Shown here: positions 37,591-37,637 of the stretch, piece by piece | Position numbering within the stretch: the first letter of the stretch is position 1 | Layout of the letters: every line of letters begins with the position of its first letter | NCBI GenBank assembly: GCA_038062255.1 | Contig: JBBTXM010000020.1 | Location: forward strand, 1-37,637 | Direction of reading: 5' to 3' | Length of the DNA: 37,637 nt | Source of the DNA: JBBTXM01 sp038062255 | Lineage (GTDB): Bacteria > Patescibacteriota > Minisyncoccia > UBA11713 > 2-01-FULL-45-33 | Translations under genes and position numbers: made by a program | The notes under the pieces: generated by a model | What the model was told of the DNA's origin: nothing | The model's database searches: none | The model's input: only the letters and a program-made list of their open reading frames with translations

Positions 37591-37637
37591 ATGACCGGCA
37601 ACTGCGAAGTTTGCGGTACCAAGATGTTTAAAATCTT
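37591..37637 (+). CDS. Start of a small CxxC protein (truncated by the window end)
   Basis: Only MTGNCEVCGTKMFKI is visible. The CxxC pair at residues 5 and 8 suggests a zinc-ribbon or rubredoxin-like protein. There is no Shine-Dalgarno site. The call rests on 15 codons. Confidence 0.4.
   Translation, partial: MTGNCEVCGTKMFKI

Noticed and set aside
1..37637. Reassignment of TGA as glycine (as in some CPR lineages)
   Set aside because: Several genes end at TGA at the expected place, including ATGA overlaps at 6266-6269 and 16976-16979, and release factor 1 gives no contrary hint.

Overview
The window reads as a chromosomal segment of a Candidate Phyla Radiation bacterium (Patescibacteria), most likely a Parcubacteria-type lineage. 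The reasons are compact AT-leaning DNA, short versions of universal proteins (release factor 1 of 314 aa), a split transketolase inside a glycolysis/pentose-phosphate operon, very large secreted Ig-like proteins, many small membrane proteins, and a tRNA without an encoded CCA. TGA is used as an ordinary stop. The taxonomic call is inference from gene style.

Layout. 1-3.4 kb: end of a phosphohexomutase, a deoxyribosyltransferase-like/Nudix fusion, convergent trpS, and an unknown small protein. 3.4-7.4 kb: small membrane protein, CAP-domain protein, a first REP-associated tyrosine transposase (RAYT) surrounded by its palindromes, an endonuclease/phosphatase-fold protein and a DUF4015-type glycoside hydrolase-like protein. 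7.4-15.4 kb: envelope region with a secreted zincin-like protein, a 1200-aa cysteine-bearing Ig-repeat protein, a DsbA-like oxidoreductase and thioredoxin reductase. 15.4-15.9 kb: a RelE/ParE-type toxin-antitoxin pair. 15.9-21.8 kb: operon gap-rpiB-rpe-tktN-tktC-pfkB-fba. 21.8-25.4 kb: two tiny minus-strand genes, a 2-hydroxyacid dehydrogenase, ribosomal protein L25 interrupted by a 10-N assembly gap, and a coiled-coil lytic transglycosylase. 25.4-25.9 kb: an orphan gene with a consensus promoter, a structured leader and a strong terminator. 26-29 kb: translation block (prfA, rpmE on minus; rpsB, tsf, tRNA-Thr on plus). 29-36.8 kb: NDH-2-like oxidoreductase, PP2C phosphatase, cysteine desulfurase, superoxide dismutase, HtrA protease and a ClpB-type AAA+ protein. 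36.8-37.6 kb: a second RAYT with a different palindrome family, and the start of a CxxC protein.

The most unusual content is a palindrome system. Two RAYT genes each carry their own palindrome before, after and inside the ORF, with the internal copy at the same place in both proteins. The first family also occurs near other genes, three of which take their stop codon from the palindrome, and once as an inverted pair inside the sugar operon. Separate palindrome families lie in frame inside gap, trxB, fba, tsf and the dehydrogenase.

A second pattern is promoter placement. At least eleven genes have a -10 hexamer (often extended, TGn) ending exactly 6 nt before the start codon, which predicts leaderless mRNAs. 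Other genes in the same window have ordinary Shine-Dalgarno sites.
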